Positions 48,008 to 56,766 of a DNA stretch of 64,000 nt are shown here, piece by piece (position 1 is the first letter of the stretch; each line of letters begins with the position of its first letter). A program made the translations under genes and the position numbers. The DNA comes from Agrococcus jenensis (GTDB lineage: Bacteria; Actinomycetota; Actinomycetes; Actinomycetales; Microbacteriaceae): the NCBI RefSeq assembly GCF_003752465.1, contig NZ_RKHJ01000001.1, positions 1 through 64,000 on the forward strand. Reading direction: 5' to 3'. A model generated the notes under the pieces. It had not been told where the DNA came from, ran no database searches, and was given only the letters and a program-made list of their open reading frames with translations.

Positions 48008-48274
48008 TCAGCCCTGGCCGGAGTCGCTGCGCAGGCGATCGATGTGCTGCGACGCCTCCGCCTTCGAGAGGTCGGCGGGCAGCTCCTCGCCCGCCTGCTT
48101 CGCGAGCGTGTCGAGGTACGAGCGCTGCGCCGCGGTCATCGGGTCGTCGCCGCTCACCCAGTCTGCCGGGTCCTTCTCGAGCGTCGAGTCCTGCGCGTCG
48201 CCGGTCGCCCCGATCGTCTCGCCCTGCGTGTCGGGCTGCTCGTCGGGCTGTGCCTGCGGGGTCACGTCGGTCAT
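48008..48274 (-). CDS. DUF3072 family small protein
   Basis: An 88-residue acidic, Gln-rich protein. The C-terminal MTAAQRSYLDTLAKQAGEELPADLSKAEASQHIDRLR is the DUF3072 motif found widely in actinobacteria; the N-terminal 40 residues are low-complexity (QPDEQPDTQGET). The start at 48274 is preceded by AGGAGGCGACC. The helical motif resembles a SAP-like or Lsr2-tail DNA/protein-binding segment, but function is unknown. Confidence 0.82.
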   Translation of the reverse strand: MTDVTPQAQPDEQPDTQGETIGATGDAQDSTLEKDPADWVSGDDPMTAAQRSYLDTLAKQAGEELPADLSKAEASQHIDRLRSDSGQG

Positions 48275-48367
48275 GGTCGCCTCCTGCGGATCGGGGGGCT
48301 CACGGTACTCCGGCGCGCCGACAGGCACCTGTGCACGACGCCCCTTCCGCGCCGCGGCGCGCTGCGG

Positions 48368-48373
48368 TAGGAA
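48368..48373 (+). promoter_or_regulatory. Possible -10 element TAGGAA of a leaderless gene
   Basis: TAGGAA, six bases (CGCAGC), then ATG at 48380. It is weaker than the others because the final T of TAnnnT is an A. Confidence 0.35.
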
Positions 48374-48379
48374 CGCAGC

Positions 48380-48739
48380 ATGACGACCGGACAGCGCTGG
48401 CTCGAGGGCTACATCCGCGCCTGGGCGTCGAAGGACCCGGCGGACGTGCGCGCCATCTTCACCGACGACGCCGAGTACCGGTTCCGCCCCGACGATCCCG
48501 AGCCCGTGCGCGGGATCGACGCGATCGTCCGGATGTGGGGCGAGCCGGAGTCGCCGAACCCGCGGCACGACCTGCGCGTGCTCATCGAGGACGAGCGGCT
48601 CGCGATCATCACGGGCACCGTCGTCTATCCCGACCACGCGTCCTACGTGAACCTCTGGGAGGTCCACCTGGCGGACGACGGCCGGGCGCAGCGCTTCGTC
48701 GAGTGGTTCATGACGCCACCCGATGCCGGGGACGACTGA
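48380..48739 (+). CDS. SnoaL-like / NTF2-fold protein
   Basis: A 119-residue protein with a typical SnoaL-like cone fold pattern: WLEGYIRAWASKDPADVRAIFTDDAEYRFRP, then GIDAIVRMWGE, and a C-terminal sheet ending in GRAQRFVEWFMTPP. Members include isomerases, hydrolases and ligand-binding proteins; no catalytic residue set is clear. It is followed closely by a small gene at 48757. Confidence 0.82.
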   Translation: MTTGQRWLEGYIRAWASKDPADVRAIFTDDAEYRFRPDDPEPVRGIDAIVRMWGEPESPNPRHDLRVLIEDERLAIITGTVVYPDHASYVNLWEVHLADDGRAQRFVEWFMTPPDAGDD

Positions 48740-48756
48740 TCGGAAGAGGGACGACC

Positions 48757-48996
48757 ATGGGACTGCGCGACATGCTGTTCGGCAAGGCGTCGGGCCAGGC
48801 GCCGCCCACGACCCGGCCCGACGTGCCCACCCGCTGGGAGGTCACAGCGCAGCAGGGCAGGAGGACTGGCCGCGCGCTCCGCGACCTCACGGCGGTGCTG
48901 CGCGGCCAGTCCCGCTCGGCCCAGGTCATCTGCTCCTACGGCCACCCCGTGCCGCCGGGCAGCACGACCTGCGCCTACGGGCACTGGATCGGCTGA
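48757..48996 (+). CDS. Small protein with twin C-x-Y-G-H motifs
   Basis: A 79-residue basic protein, MGLRDMLFGKASGQAPPTTRPDVP, then a helical region and a C-terminus in which Cys59-Ser-Tyr-Gly-His63 and Cys72-Ala-Tyr-Gly-His76 repeat 13 residues apart. Two Cys and two His in this arrangement suggest a compact zinc or iron site. GAAGAGGG precedes the ATG, 17 bases after the SnoaL-like gene. I do not recognise the family. Confidence 0.65.
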   Translation: MGLRDMLFGKASGQAPPTTRPDVPTRWEVTAQQGRRTGRALRDLTAVLRGQSRSAQVICSYGHPVPPGSTTCAYGHWIG

Positions 48997-49010
48997 CCGG
49001 CGGCGCCGGC

Positions 49011-50249
49011 TCACGCCGTCGGCGCGACCTCCATCTGCCCCCACGGGCTGCCGTACTCCCCCAGCAGGTCGAGGAAGGGCTTGGGCGGCATCGCCTCCGG
49101 GCCCAGCACGCCCGCGCCCGACCACACGCCGGTCGCGAGCAGCTCGAGGGCGATCACCGGGTTGATGGCCGTCTGCCACACGACGCACTGGTGGCCGTAC
49201 TCCTCCATCGACCAGGCGTTGTCGACCACGTGGTAGAGGTACGTCGACCGCGGCTGCCCGTCCTTGCCGGTGCCGCGCACCCACACGCCGGCGCAGGTCT
49301 TGCCCGTCATCACCGGGCCGATGGATGCCGGGTCCGGCAGGCACGCCGCCACGACGTCGCGGGGCGAGACCTCGACCCCGCCGACGCGCACCTTCTCGGT
49401 GCGGTCGAGACCGAGCGTGTGCAGCGTCTGCAGCACGCCGATGAACTCCGACCCGAGCCCGTACTTGAAGGTGACCCGCTCGCAGTCGAGCCAGCGCGGC
49501 ATGAGGAGCACCTCCTCGTGCTCGACGTTGACGCACTCGACGGGGCCGATCCCCTCGGGGAAGTCGAACACCTCCGGCTCGCTGAACGGCGCGGTCGTGT
49601 ACCAGCCGCCGTCCGTCTCGGCGCGCGAGCGCTCCCAGATCACCGGCGGGTTGAGGCACTCCTCGATCGTCGTCCAGATCGAGAACGACGGCGCGAAGAT
49701 CTCGTTGCCGTCGTCGTCGTGCACCGCGAGGTTGGCGCCGTCGCGCGTGCCGAGCTCGGTGATGCTGCTGAAGAGCTCGTCCGAGGCGTAGCGGGCGAGC
49801 ACGTCGGAGAGCCCGGGCTCGACGCCCATCCCGACGAGCGCGAGCCTGCCCGCCGACTCCCACTGCTCGGCCTTGCCGAACTGCTCGTCGCCGAGCTTGA
49901 GCCCGACCTTCGCGTAGGGCTCGTCGGCGTGCCGCTTCGAGAGGCTCATCGCCATGTCGAGGTAGTCGGCGCCGGCCGCGAGCGCGCCGTCGAAGATGGG
50001 CATGACGAAGCGCGGGTCGACGGCGTTCATGACGTGCGTGATGCGGTGCTCGCGGCACAGCGCCGCGACGGAGTCCGGACTCGACGCGTCGACCTGCGCC
50101 GAGGAGAACCGGGGATCTACCGCTGCCGCCTTGCGTGCGCGTGCCTCGTCGTAGTCGGCGATCACGATGCTCTCGAAGAAGTCCCGACGGGCCGCGATCG
50201 CGGCGAACGCTCCTCCGACACCTCCGGCTCCCACCAGCAGGATCCGCAT
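49011..50249 (-). CDS. Saccharopine dehydrogenase family protein
   Basis: A 412-residue NAD(P)-dependent oxidoreductase with an N-terminal Rossmann motif MRILLVGAGGVGGAFAAIAA, ITHVMNAVDPRFVMPIFDGALAAGADYLDMA and GMGVEPGLSDVLARYA, as in LYS9/saccharopine-reductase-like enzymes. Likely reactions are saccharopine cleavage or lysine 6-dehydrogenation; a carboxyspermidine-type reaction is also possible. The start at 50249 follows GAGAGGAG. It diverges from an APC permease-UspA-aminotransferase-Lrp operon, pointing to amino-acid or polyamine catabolism. Confidence 0.87.
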   Translation of the reverse strand: MRILLVGAGGVGGAFAAIAARRDFFESIVIADYDEARARKAAAVDPRFSSAQVDASSPDSVAALCREHRITHVMNAVDPRFVMPIFDGALAAGADYLDMAMSLSKRHADEPYAKVGLKLGDEQFGKAEQWESAGRLALVGMGVEPGLSDVLARYASDELFSSITELGTRDGANLAVHDDDGNEIFAPSFSIWTTIEECLNPPVIWERSRAETDGGWYTTAPFSEPEVFDFPEGIGPVECVNVEHEEVLLMPRWLDCERVTFKYGLGSEFIGVLQTLHTLGLDRTEKVRVGGVEVSPRDVVAACLPDPASIGPVMTGKTCAGVWVRGTGKDGQPRSTYLYHVVDNAWSMEEYGHQCVVWQTAINPVIALELLATGVWSGAGVLGPEAMPPKPFLDLLGEYGSPWGQMEVAPTA

Positions 50250-50274
50250 GACGCTCCTCTCGTGCCAGCGCCCT

Positions 50275-50295
50275 GCCGTGCGGCTCCCGCACGGC
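50275..50295. promoter_or_regulatory. Perfect palindrome between divergent catabolic genes
   Basis: gccgtgcgg-ctc-ccgcacggc: nine-base arms around three bases, 25 bases before the saccharopine-dehydrogenase-like gene and on the far side of the divergent APC promoter region. A natural candidate for the operator of the Lrp-type regulator encoded at 53835, although it could also form an RNA hairpin in the leader of the minus-strand gene. Confidence 0.45.
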
Positions 50296-50431
50296 GACAC
50301 GACGCTGATCGAGCGAGACTCTAGTAGAACGGCGACGGATTCAGTAGTGTCTGCCGTCAAGGAGGACGGATGCAGCACCCACAGCCCGGGTGAAGCGCCG
50401 GATCCGCCGAACTGCGCACAAGGGAGCAGTC

Positions 50432-52003
50432 GTGACCGATCACCGCACCACCCCCGTCACCGGGGGTCCTGCCAAGCTCAAGCCGAACGCCATCGGCTTC
50501 TTCGACGCCCTCGTCATCGGGCTCGCCTCGACATCGCCGGCGTACACGATCGCCGCCATCATCGGCGGCCTGGTGCTCTACACGGGGGTGCACGCGCCCG
50601 GCATCATGCTCGCGAGCTTCATCCCGATGCTGCTGATCGCCTCGGCGTTCTACTACCTCAACACGGTCGACCAGGACTGCGGCACCACCTTCTCGTGGGT
50701 GACGCGCGCGATGGGGCCGTGGTTCGGCTGGATCGGCGGCTGGGCGATCGCGATGACGGGCGTGCTCATCGTCGGCTCGCTCGCCGAGGTCGGCGTGCGC
50801 TACTCGCTGCTGACCGTCGGGCTCGAGGATCTCGCGTACGACCCGGTGGCCATCCGCGTGCTCACCGTGCTGCTCATCATCGTGATGACCGCGATCTGCG
50901 TGTGGGGCACCGAGATCTCTGCCCGGCTGCAGAACGTGCTCATCGTGTTCCAGATCGTCTCGCTGCTCGTCTTCGCGGTCGTCGCGCTCACGCAGGTCTT
51001 CACGAACACCTCGGCGTTCGACTCGATCACCCCGTCGTGGGAGTGGCTCAACCCGTTCGGCGGCGGCTGGGAAGGCGTGACGGCGGGCCTGCTGCTCGGC
51101 GTCTTCGCCTACTGGGGCTGGGAGTCGGCGGTCAACCTCACCGAGGAGACGACGAACTCGTCGCAGTCCCCCGGCAAGGCCGCCATCTGGTCGACCATCG
51201 TGCTGCTCGTCACCTACCTGTCGGTGACCATCGCCGTCGTCGCCCTCGCCGGCGACGCGTTCCTGGCCGAGACCGCCGACGAGGAGGACGCGATCTTCCA
51301 GGTGCTCGCCACGGACACGATGGGCCCCTGGGCCTGGGTCGTGATGCTGTCGGTCGCCACCTCGGCCATCGCCTCCACCCAGACGACGATCATCCCCGCA
51401 TCGCGCACCGGGCTCAGCATGGCCCGACGCGGCGCGCTGCCGAAGATGTTCGGCCACATCCACCCGCGGTTCCGCACGCCCGATGTCTCCACCTGGTGGG
51501 TCGCCGGCATCGCGAGCGCGTACTACCTCGTGGTCGGCCTGCTGAGCGAGACCGCGCTGTGGGACACGCTCACCGCCCTCGGCCTGCTGATCGCCTTCTA
51601 CTACGCGCTCACGGGCATCGCCTGCGCCATCTACTTCCGCAAGCGGCTCACGAAGAGCGTGAAGAGCTTCGTGCTCATCGGGGTCGGCCCCGTGCTCGGC
51701 TCGCTGCTGCTCATCTGGCTGCTCATCTCGGCGATCATCGACTACGGCAACCCCGAGAACGCGTACACCGAGACCCCCTGGTTCGGCGTCGGCCCGCCCC
51801 TCGTGATCGGCATCGGCATCTTCGCCACCGGTGTCGTGCTGATGATCATCTGGTACTTCCGCGACCGCCGGTACTGGGAGGAGCGCCCGAGCACCGCGGA
51901 GCAGCCGATCGTGCGGATCGACACGACGTCCGTCGGCACCGGATCCGTCGGCCGCGGCGCGGTCGGCAGCGGCGCAGCGGGCAGCGGGGAGACGAAGCCA
52001 TGA
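50432..52003 (+). CDS. APC family amino acid/polyamine permease
   Basis: A 523-residue permease with about 12-14 hydrophobic helices. LKPNAIGFFDALVIGLASTSPAYTIAAI is the helix-1 region with the unwound G-x-G-type segment, and CGTTFSWVTRAMGPWFGWIGGW is typical of helix 3. The start is the GTG at 50432 (VTDHRTTPVTG) behind AAGGGAGCA; a longer frame from 50390 has a basic leader without a ribosome site. The C-terminus is Gly/Ser-rich. It ends inside the uspA start codon (ATGA). Confidence 0.9.
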   Translation: MTDHRTTPVTGGPAKLKPNAIGFFDALVIGLASTSPAYTIAAIIGGLVLYTGVHAPGIMLASFIPMLLIASAFYYLNTVDQDCGTTFSWVTRAMGPWFGWIGGWAIAMTGVLIVGSLAEVGVRYSLLTVGLEDLAYDPVAIRVLTVLLIIVMTAICVWGTEISARLQNVLIVFQIVSLLVFAVVALTQVFTNTSAFDSITPSWEWLNPFGGGWEGVTAGLLLGVFAYWGWESAVNLTEETTNSSQSPGKAAIWSTIVLLVTYLSVTIAVVALAGDAFLAETADEEDAIFQVLATDTMGPWAWVVMLSVATSAIASTQTTIIPASRTGLSMARRGALPKMFGHIHPRFRTPDVSTWWVAGIASAYYLVVGLLSETALWDTLTALGLLIAFYYALTGIACAIYFRKRLTKSVKSFVLIGVGPVLGSLLLIWLLISAIIDYGNPENAYTETPWFGVGPPLVIGIGIFATGVVLMIIWYFRDRRYWEERPSTAEQPIVRIDTTSVGTGSVGRGAVGSGAAGSGETKP

Positions 52004-52416
52004 GCGTCCTCCTCGGCTACGACGAGTCGCCCGGCGCCAAGGCCGCGCTGACGATCGCGATCGACGTCGCGAGCCGCTACGGCGAGCAGCTCGTCGTCGT
52101 CTACGGCACCGAGCCGCCCGGCGGCGTCGGCGAGGAGCGGCGCACGCACGAGGCGATGCTGCAGCAGTGGGGACGCGAGGCCGTGGGCCACGCGCTCGAC
52201 GCCGCCGCAGCCGCCGGTGTGGATGCCGTCACCGAGCTCGTGTCGGCGCGGCCCGTCGACGCGCTGCTCGAGCAGGCGGAGCGGCACGATGCCCGCCTCA
52301 TCGTCGTCGGCACGTGGGGCGAGAGCCCCATCCGCGGCGCCATCCTCGGCTCGACCCCGCACAAGCTGCTGCACCTGAGCCGCCGACCCGTGCTCTGCGT
52401 GCCGCTGCCGACCTGA
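52000..52416 (+). CDS. Universal stress protein (UspA family)
   Basis: A 138-residue single-domain Usp. The ATP-binding motif G-x2-G-x9-G-S is intact (GTWGESPIRGAILGST), so it should bind ATP. The N-terminal SVLLGYDESPGAKAAL is conserved. Overlap with the permease gene (ATGA) implies coupled synthesis; Usp partners of transporters may regulate uptake, but that is inference. Confidence 0.9.
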   Translation: MSVLLGYDESPGAKAALTIAIDVASRYGEQLVVVYGTEPPGGVGEERRTHEAMLQQWGREAVGHALDAAAAAGVDAVTELVSARPVDALLEQAERHDARLIVVGTWGESPIRGAILGSTPHKLLHLSRRPVLCVPLPT

Positions 52417-52497
52417 CCGCCGGCGACGCATCCCGCGACAGTAGCCGCGCGCCAGCATCCGAGCGCACCGAACGACCACCACCGACGAAGGAGCCCC

Positions 52498-53838
52498 ATG
52501 CCCGCCCCCGCCGACCACCTGTGGATGCACTTCACACGCATGGCCAGCGCCGATGCGGCGCCAGTCATCGTGCGGGGTGAGGGCGCCTACATCTGGGACG
52601 ACCGCGGCAAGCGGTATCTCGACGGCCTCGCCGGGCTGTTCGTCAACCAGCTCGGGCACGGGCGGGAGGACCTCGCCGCGGTCGCGGCGCAGCAGGCGTC
52701 GACGCTCGCGTTCTTCCCGCTCTGGTCGTACGCGCATCCGAGCGCGATCGACCTGGCCGACAAGCTGGCGTCCCTCGCCCCCGGCGACCTCGACCGCGTG
52801 TTCTTCACGAGCGGCGGCAGCGAGGCGGTCGAGAGCGCGTGGAAGCTGGCGAAGAACTACTTCAAGCTCACCGGCCGGCCGATGAAGCACAAGGTCATCA
52901 GCCGGGCGATCGCGTACCACGGCACCACGCACGGTGCGCTGTCGATCACGGGGCTGCCGCCGCTCAAGGCGCAGTTCGAGCCGCTCGTGCCCTCGACGTT
53001 CCGCGTGCCGAACACGAACCAGTACCGCGCGCCGATCCACGCCGACGATCCCGAGGCCTTCGGCCGCTGGGCCGCCGACCAGATCGCGGTCGCGATCGAG
53101 CAGGAGGGGCCCGAGACCGTCGCGGCGGTCTTCCTCGAGCCGGTGCAGAACGCCGGGGGATGCTTCCCTCCCCCGCCCGGGTACTTCCAGCGGGTGCGCG
53201 AGATCTGCGACGAGTACGACGTGCTGCTCGTCTCGGACGAGGTGATCTGCGCGTTCGGGAGGCTCGGCACGATGTTCGGCGCCGAGCGATATGGCTACCA
53301 GCCCGACATCATCACGTGCGCGAAGGGCCTCACCTCGGGCTACGCGCCGCTCGGCGCGATGATCGCGAGCGAGCGGCTGTTCGAGCCCTTCGCCCAGCCC
53401 GGTGCGATGTTCGCGCACGGGTACACCTTCGGCGGCCACCCGGTGGCGACCGCCGTCGGGCTCGCGAACCTCGAGATCTTCGAGCGCGAGGGCGTGCTCG
53501 AGCACGTGCGGGCCAACGAGGGCGCCTTCCGCACCACGCTCGAGGGGCTGCTCGACCTGCCGATCGTCGGCGACGTGCGCGGCGACGGCTACTTCTACGG
53601 GATCGAGCTCGTGAAGGACAAGGGCACCCGCGAGACCTTCGACGACGACGAGAGCGAGCGGCTGCTGCGCGGCTACCTCTCCGGCGCGCTCTTCGAGGCC
53701 GGCCTCTACTGCCGGGCCGACGACCGGGGCGACCCCGTCATCCAGCTGTCGCCCCCGCTCATCTGCGACCAGTCGCACTTCGACGAGATCGGGCAGATCC
53801 TGCGCGGCGTGCTCTCCGAGGCGGGGTCGCGGCTGTGA
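52498..53838 (+). CDS. Class III (aspartate-family) aminotransferase
   Basis: A 446-residue PLP enzyme of the omega-amino-acid/diamine group. FFTSGGSEAVESAWKLAKNY is the cofactor loop, ISRAIAYHGTTHGALSITG follows, LVSDEVICAFGRLG carries the ring-binding Asp, and the Schiff-base lysine is Lys276 in CAKGLTSGYAPLGAM. Sequence style resembles putrescine/beta-alanine:pyruvate transaminases. AAGGAG precedes the ATG. Part of the APC-Usp-aminotransferase-Lrp operon; a terminal-amine substrate such as lysine, putrescine or GABA is likely. Confidence 0.92.
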   Translation: MPAPADHLWMHFTRMASADAAPVIVRGEGAYIWDDRGKRYLDGLAGLFVNQLGHGREDLAAVAAQQASTLAFFPLWSYAHPSAIDLADKLASLAPGDLDRVFFTSGGSEAVESAWKLAKNYFKLTGRPMKHKVISRAIAYHGTTHGALSITGLPPLKAQFEPLVPSTFRVPNTNQYRAPIHADDPEAFGRWAADQIAVAIEQEGPETVAAVFLEPVQNAGGCFPPPPGYFQRVREICDEYDVLLVSDEVICAFGRLGTMFGAERYGYQPDIITCAKGLTSGYAPLGAMIASERLFEPFAQPGAMFAHGYTFGGHPVATAVGLANLEIFEREGVLEHVRANEGAFRTTLEGLLDLPIVGDVRGDGYFYGIELVKDKGTRETFDDDESERLLRGYLSGALFEAGLYCRADDRGDPVIQLSPPLICDQSHFDEIGQILRGVLSEAGSRL

Positions 53839-54284
53839 GCCTCCCCGACGCGCAGGACAAGGCGATCATCGCCGAGCTCCAGCGCGACGGGCGTGCGCCG
53901 TACGCGGCGATCGCCGAGACGGTGGGCCTCAGCGAGACCGCGGTGCGGAAGCGCGTGAAGCGGCTGACGGATGCCGGGGTCATGCAGATCGTGGCCGTCA
54001 CCGACCCGATGCAGCTCGGCTTCGCCCGCCAGGCGATGATCGGCATCCGCGTCTCCGGCGAGCTCGAGCCGGTCGCCGAAGCAGTGTCGGCGCTGGGCGA
54101 GGTCGACTACGTCGTCATCACGGCCGGCTCCTACGACGTGCTCGCCGAGGTCGTCTGCGAGAGCGACGCGCACCTGCTCGAGCTCGTGTCGCAGCGCATC
54201 CGCTCGATCGACGGCGTGCGCGAGACCGACACGCTCATGTACCTGAAGCTGCAGCAGCAGAGCTACGCGTGGGGCGTGCGGTAG
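53835..54284 (+). CDS. Lrp/AsnC family transcriptional regulator
   Basis: A 149-residue regulator: an N-terminal winged helix-turn-helix (DAQDKAIIAELQRDGRAPYAAIAETVGLSETAVRKRVKRLTDAGV) and a C-terminal RAM ligand-binding domain (ALGEVDYVVITAGSYDVLAEVVCESDAHLLELV). The GTG at 53835 overlaps the aminotransferase stop. It probably senses the amino acid or amine handled by the cluster and controls both divergent promoters around 50250-50430. Confidence 0.93.
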   Translation: MSLPDAQDKAIIAELQRDGRAPYAAIAETVGLSETAVRKRVKRLTDAGVMQIVAVTDPMQLGFARQAMIGIRVSGELEPVAEAVSALGEVDYVVITAGSYDVLAEVVCESDAHLLELVSQRIRSIDGVRETDTLMYLKLQQQSYAWGVR

Positions 54285-54315
54285 CGCGCCCGCCAGCCTC
54301 CCCTCGCGGCGAGCG

Positions 54316-55980
54316 TCAGCGCTCGGTGACCTGACCGGCCTCGACGCGCCAGTGCCGGTCCGTGCGGACCGTCTCGAGCATCCGCCGGTCGTGGGTCACG
54401 AGCAGCAGCGTGCCGTCGTAGGTGTCGAGCGCCTGCTCGAGCTGCTCGATCGCCGGCAGGTCGAGGTGGTTCGTCGGCTCGTCGAGCACGAGCAGGTTGA
54501 CGCCACGCGCCTGCAGCAGCGCGAGCCCCGCACGCGTGCGCTCGCCGGGCGAGAGCTCGTCGACCGGGCGGCCGACGTGATCGGCCCGCAGCCCGAACTT
54601 CGCGAGCAGCGTGCGCACCTCCCCCGACGCGAGCTCGGGGATGAGCGCCTCGAACGCCACCGCCAGCGGCTGCGACCCCGCGAGCAGCGAGCGGGCCTGG
54701 TCGATCTCGCCGATCCGCACGCTCGCACCCAGGCTCGCCGAGCCCTCGTCGGGCGACTGCTGACCGAGGAGCGCCCGCAGCAGCGTCGACTTGCCGGCGC
54801 CGTTCGGCCCGGTGATGCCGATGCGCTCCCCCGCGTTCACCTGGAGCGACACCGGCCCGAGCGTGAACGAACCCTGCCGGAGCACGGCACCGCCGAGGGT
54901 CGACACGACCGAGCTCGACCGCGGCGCCGCCCCGATCGTGAACTCGAGCTGCCACTCCTTGCGCGGCTCCTCGACCTCCTCGAGGCGCGCGATGCGGCTC
55001 TCCATCTGGCGCACCTTCTGCGCCTGCTTCTCGCTCGACTCCGTCGACGCCTTGCGGCGGATCTTGTCGTTGTCGGGTGCCTTCTTCATCGCGTTGCGCA
55101 CGCCCTGGCTCGACCACTCGCGCTGCGTTCGCGCGCGCGACACGAGATCGGCCTTCTTGTCGGCGAACTCGTCGTACTGCTCGCGCGCGTGGCGGCGGAT
55201 GGTCGCGCGCTCCTCGAGGTAGGCGTCGTAGCCGCCGCCGTAGATGCGGTTCGAGCTCTGCGCGAGGTCGAGCTCGAGCACGCGGGTCACGCAGCGCGCG
55301 AGGAACTCGCGGTCGTGGCTCACGAGCACCACACCGCCGCGGAGCCCGCGCACGAACTCCTCGAGCCGCTCGAGGCCGTCGAGGTCGAGGTCGTTCGTCG
55401 GCTCGTCGAGCAGCACGATGTCGAAGCGCGACAGCAGCAGCGCGGCGAGGCCGACGCGCGCCGCCTGGCCGCCCGACAGCGACGTCATGAGCGCCTCCTC
55501 GATCGACGCCCCGTGCAGCTCGAGGCCGAGGTCGGCGAGCACGATCGGCAGCCGCTCGTCGAGGTCGGCGGCGCCGCTCGCGAGCCAGCGGTCGAGCGCG
55601 GCGGAGTAGGCGTCCGCCGGGTCGACGCCCGCGGGCGCGAGCGACGGGTCGCCGAGGGCCGCTGCCGCCGCGTCCATGTCGGCGGTCGCCTGCCCGCATC
55701 CGGTGCGCCGCCCGATGTAGTCGGTGACCGTCTCGCCGACGACGCGCTCGTGCTCCTGCGGCAGCCACCCGACGAAGGCGTCGGCCGGCGCGAGCGCGAC
55801 CGTGCCGGCCTGCGGCTCGTCGATGCCCGCGAGCAGCCGCAGCAGCGTCGACTTGCCAGCGCCGTTCGCGCCGACGACGCCGACGACATCGCCCGGGGCG
55901 ACGGTGAGGTCGAGCGAGTCGAAGAGCGTGCGATGGCCGTATCCGCCGGCGAGGCCCTGAGCGACGAGCGTTGCGGTCAT
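54316..55980 (-). CDS. ABC-F family ATPase
   Basis: A 554-residue soluble protein with two ABC domains: Walker A GANGAGKST (about 38-46) with signature TSLSGGQAARVGLAALLL, and GPNGAGKST (about 390-398) with ELSPGERTRAGLALLQ. A charged linker (NAMKKAPDNDKIRRKASTES) lies between, and there are no membrane helices. ABC-F proteins act on ribosomes as translation factors or antibiotic-resistance proteins. The Gly-Gln loop GQ in the first signature and SPGER in the second are as expected. Cannot tell resistance from housekeeping type. Confidence 0.92.
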   Translation of the reverse strand: MTATLVAQGLAGGYGHRTLFDSLDLTVAPGDVVGVVGANGAGKSTLLRLLAGIDEPQAGTVALAPADAFVGWLPQEHERVVGETVTDYIGRRTGCGQATADMDAAAAALGDPSLAPAGVDPADAYSAALDRWLASGAADLDERLPIVLADLGLELHGASIEEALMTSLSGGQAARVGLAALLLSRFDIVLLDEPTNDLDLDGLERLEEFVRGLRGGVVLVSHDREFLARCVTRVLELDLAQSSNRIYGGGYDAYLEERATIRRHAREQYDEFADKKADLVSRARTQREWSSQGVRNAMKKAPDNDKIRRKASTESSEKQAQKVRQMESRIARLEEVEEPRKEWQLEFTIGAAPRSSSVVSTLGGAVLRQGSFTLGPVSLQVNAGERIGITGPNGAGKSTLLRALLGQQSPDEGSASLGASVRIGEIDQARSLLAGSQPLAVAFEALIPELASGEVRTLLAKFGLRADHVGRPVDELSPGERTRAGLALLQARGVNLLVLDEPTNHLDLPAIEQLEQALDTYDGTLLLVTHDRRMLETVRTDRHWRVEAGQVTER

Positions 55981-56123
55981 CCGCCCATCCTCTCAGCCCG
56001 TCGCGCGCGCGGCGCACGGCGGCGCGATCGGTCGTCCGGCGCTCGAAGCGCGCGCGGTGGGGGCCCTGCGCGCCGATACCGGCCGTCCCCAACCGTTCCC
56101 TAGGCGTTCGTCGCGCTCGGGGC

Positions 56124-56129
56124 TACGGT
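56124..56129 (+). promoter_or_regulatory. Probable -10 element TACGGT of a leaderless gene
   Basis: TACGGT, six bases (CAGGAC), then ATG at 56136. This spacing is identical to that of sbcD and thpR. Confidence 0.55.
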
Positions 56130-56135
56130 CAGGAC

Positions 56136-56378
56136 ATGGAGCCCTCCCCTGCGCATGTCGGATTCTCCGAGGACCACGCCGCCACCATCGTCGACGAGCT
56201 GAACGCGTGCGCACCTGACGCCGCGGGGCTCGGCGCGTGGCTCGCTCGCACCGGGGTCGAGACGGAGCGGATCGTCACCAGCACGACGCTGACCTACATC
56301 ACGCTCGCTCGGCGGAGCGAGGACGGCGGCCGCATCGTGCTGATGCTGCTGGACGGCGTCTGGGAGCGCGCGCTCTAG
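56136..56378 (+). CDS. Hypothetical small protein
   Basis: An 80-residue protein (MEPSPAHVGFSEDHAATIVDEL, then RIVTSTTLTYITLARRSEDGGRIVLMLLDGVWERAL). The pattern suggests a small alpha/beta fold; I recognise no family. The leaderless-type promoter and coding-like composition support it being real. It lies between divergent ABC-F and convergent small genes. Confidence 0.6.
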   Translation: MEPSPAHVGFSEDHAATIVDELNACAPDAAGLGAWLARTGVETERIVTSTTLTYITLARRSEDGGRIVLMLLDGVWERAL

Positions 56379-56400
56379 CCGAACGCCATCCCGCTGATCG

Positions 56401-56637
56401 CTACGGAGCGCTCGTGCCGTAGATCTCGGGGCGTGCGGGCGACGCTCCGAAGTAGTCGAGCTCGAAGCGCTCGAGCACGACGCGCATCACGGGGCGGGTG
56501 TCATGGCCCTCGACGCGCTCGACGTCGCGGGCGGCCCTGAAGAGCCCGGCCACGACGTGCTGCTCGTTGACCTCGTCGCGCTCACTGTCGACATACCGAG
56601 CGGCATCCGCGACCAACCGGTCGTACCGCTCTCGCAT
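56401..56637 (-). CDS. Hypothetical small protein
   Basis: A 78-residue acidic protein, MRERYDRLVADAARYVDSERDEVNEQHVVAGLFRAARDVERVEG, then DTRPVMRVVLERFELDYFG. Probably helical. The start at 56637 follows GAGGGG; in-frame ATGs at 56664 and 56691 lack such a site. No known domain recognised. Confidence 0.6.
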   Translation of the reverse strand: MRERYDRLVADAARYVDSERDEVNEQHVVAGLFRAARDVERVEGHDTRPVMRVVLERFELDYFGASPARPEIYGTSAP

Positions 56638-56766
56638 GGAACCCCTCGTCGTCTCGGTTCCCATCGTGCCGTCTTGGACGCTCGTCCGCAAGCGCGGGAG
56701 CTACCGTGTCAGCATGATTCCCATGCGTGGCACGGCGCACCGCGGATGCGGTCGGAGGGACCACTG

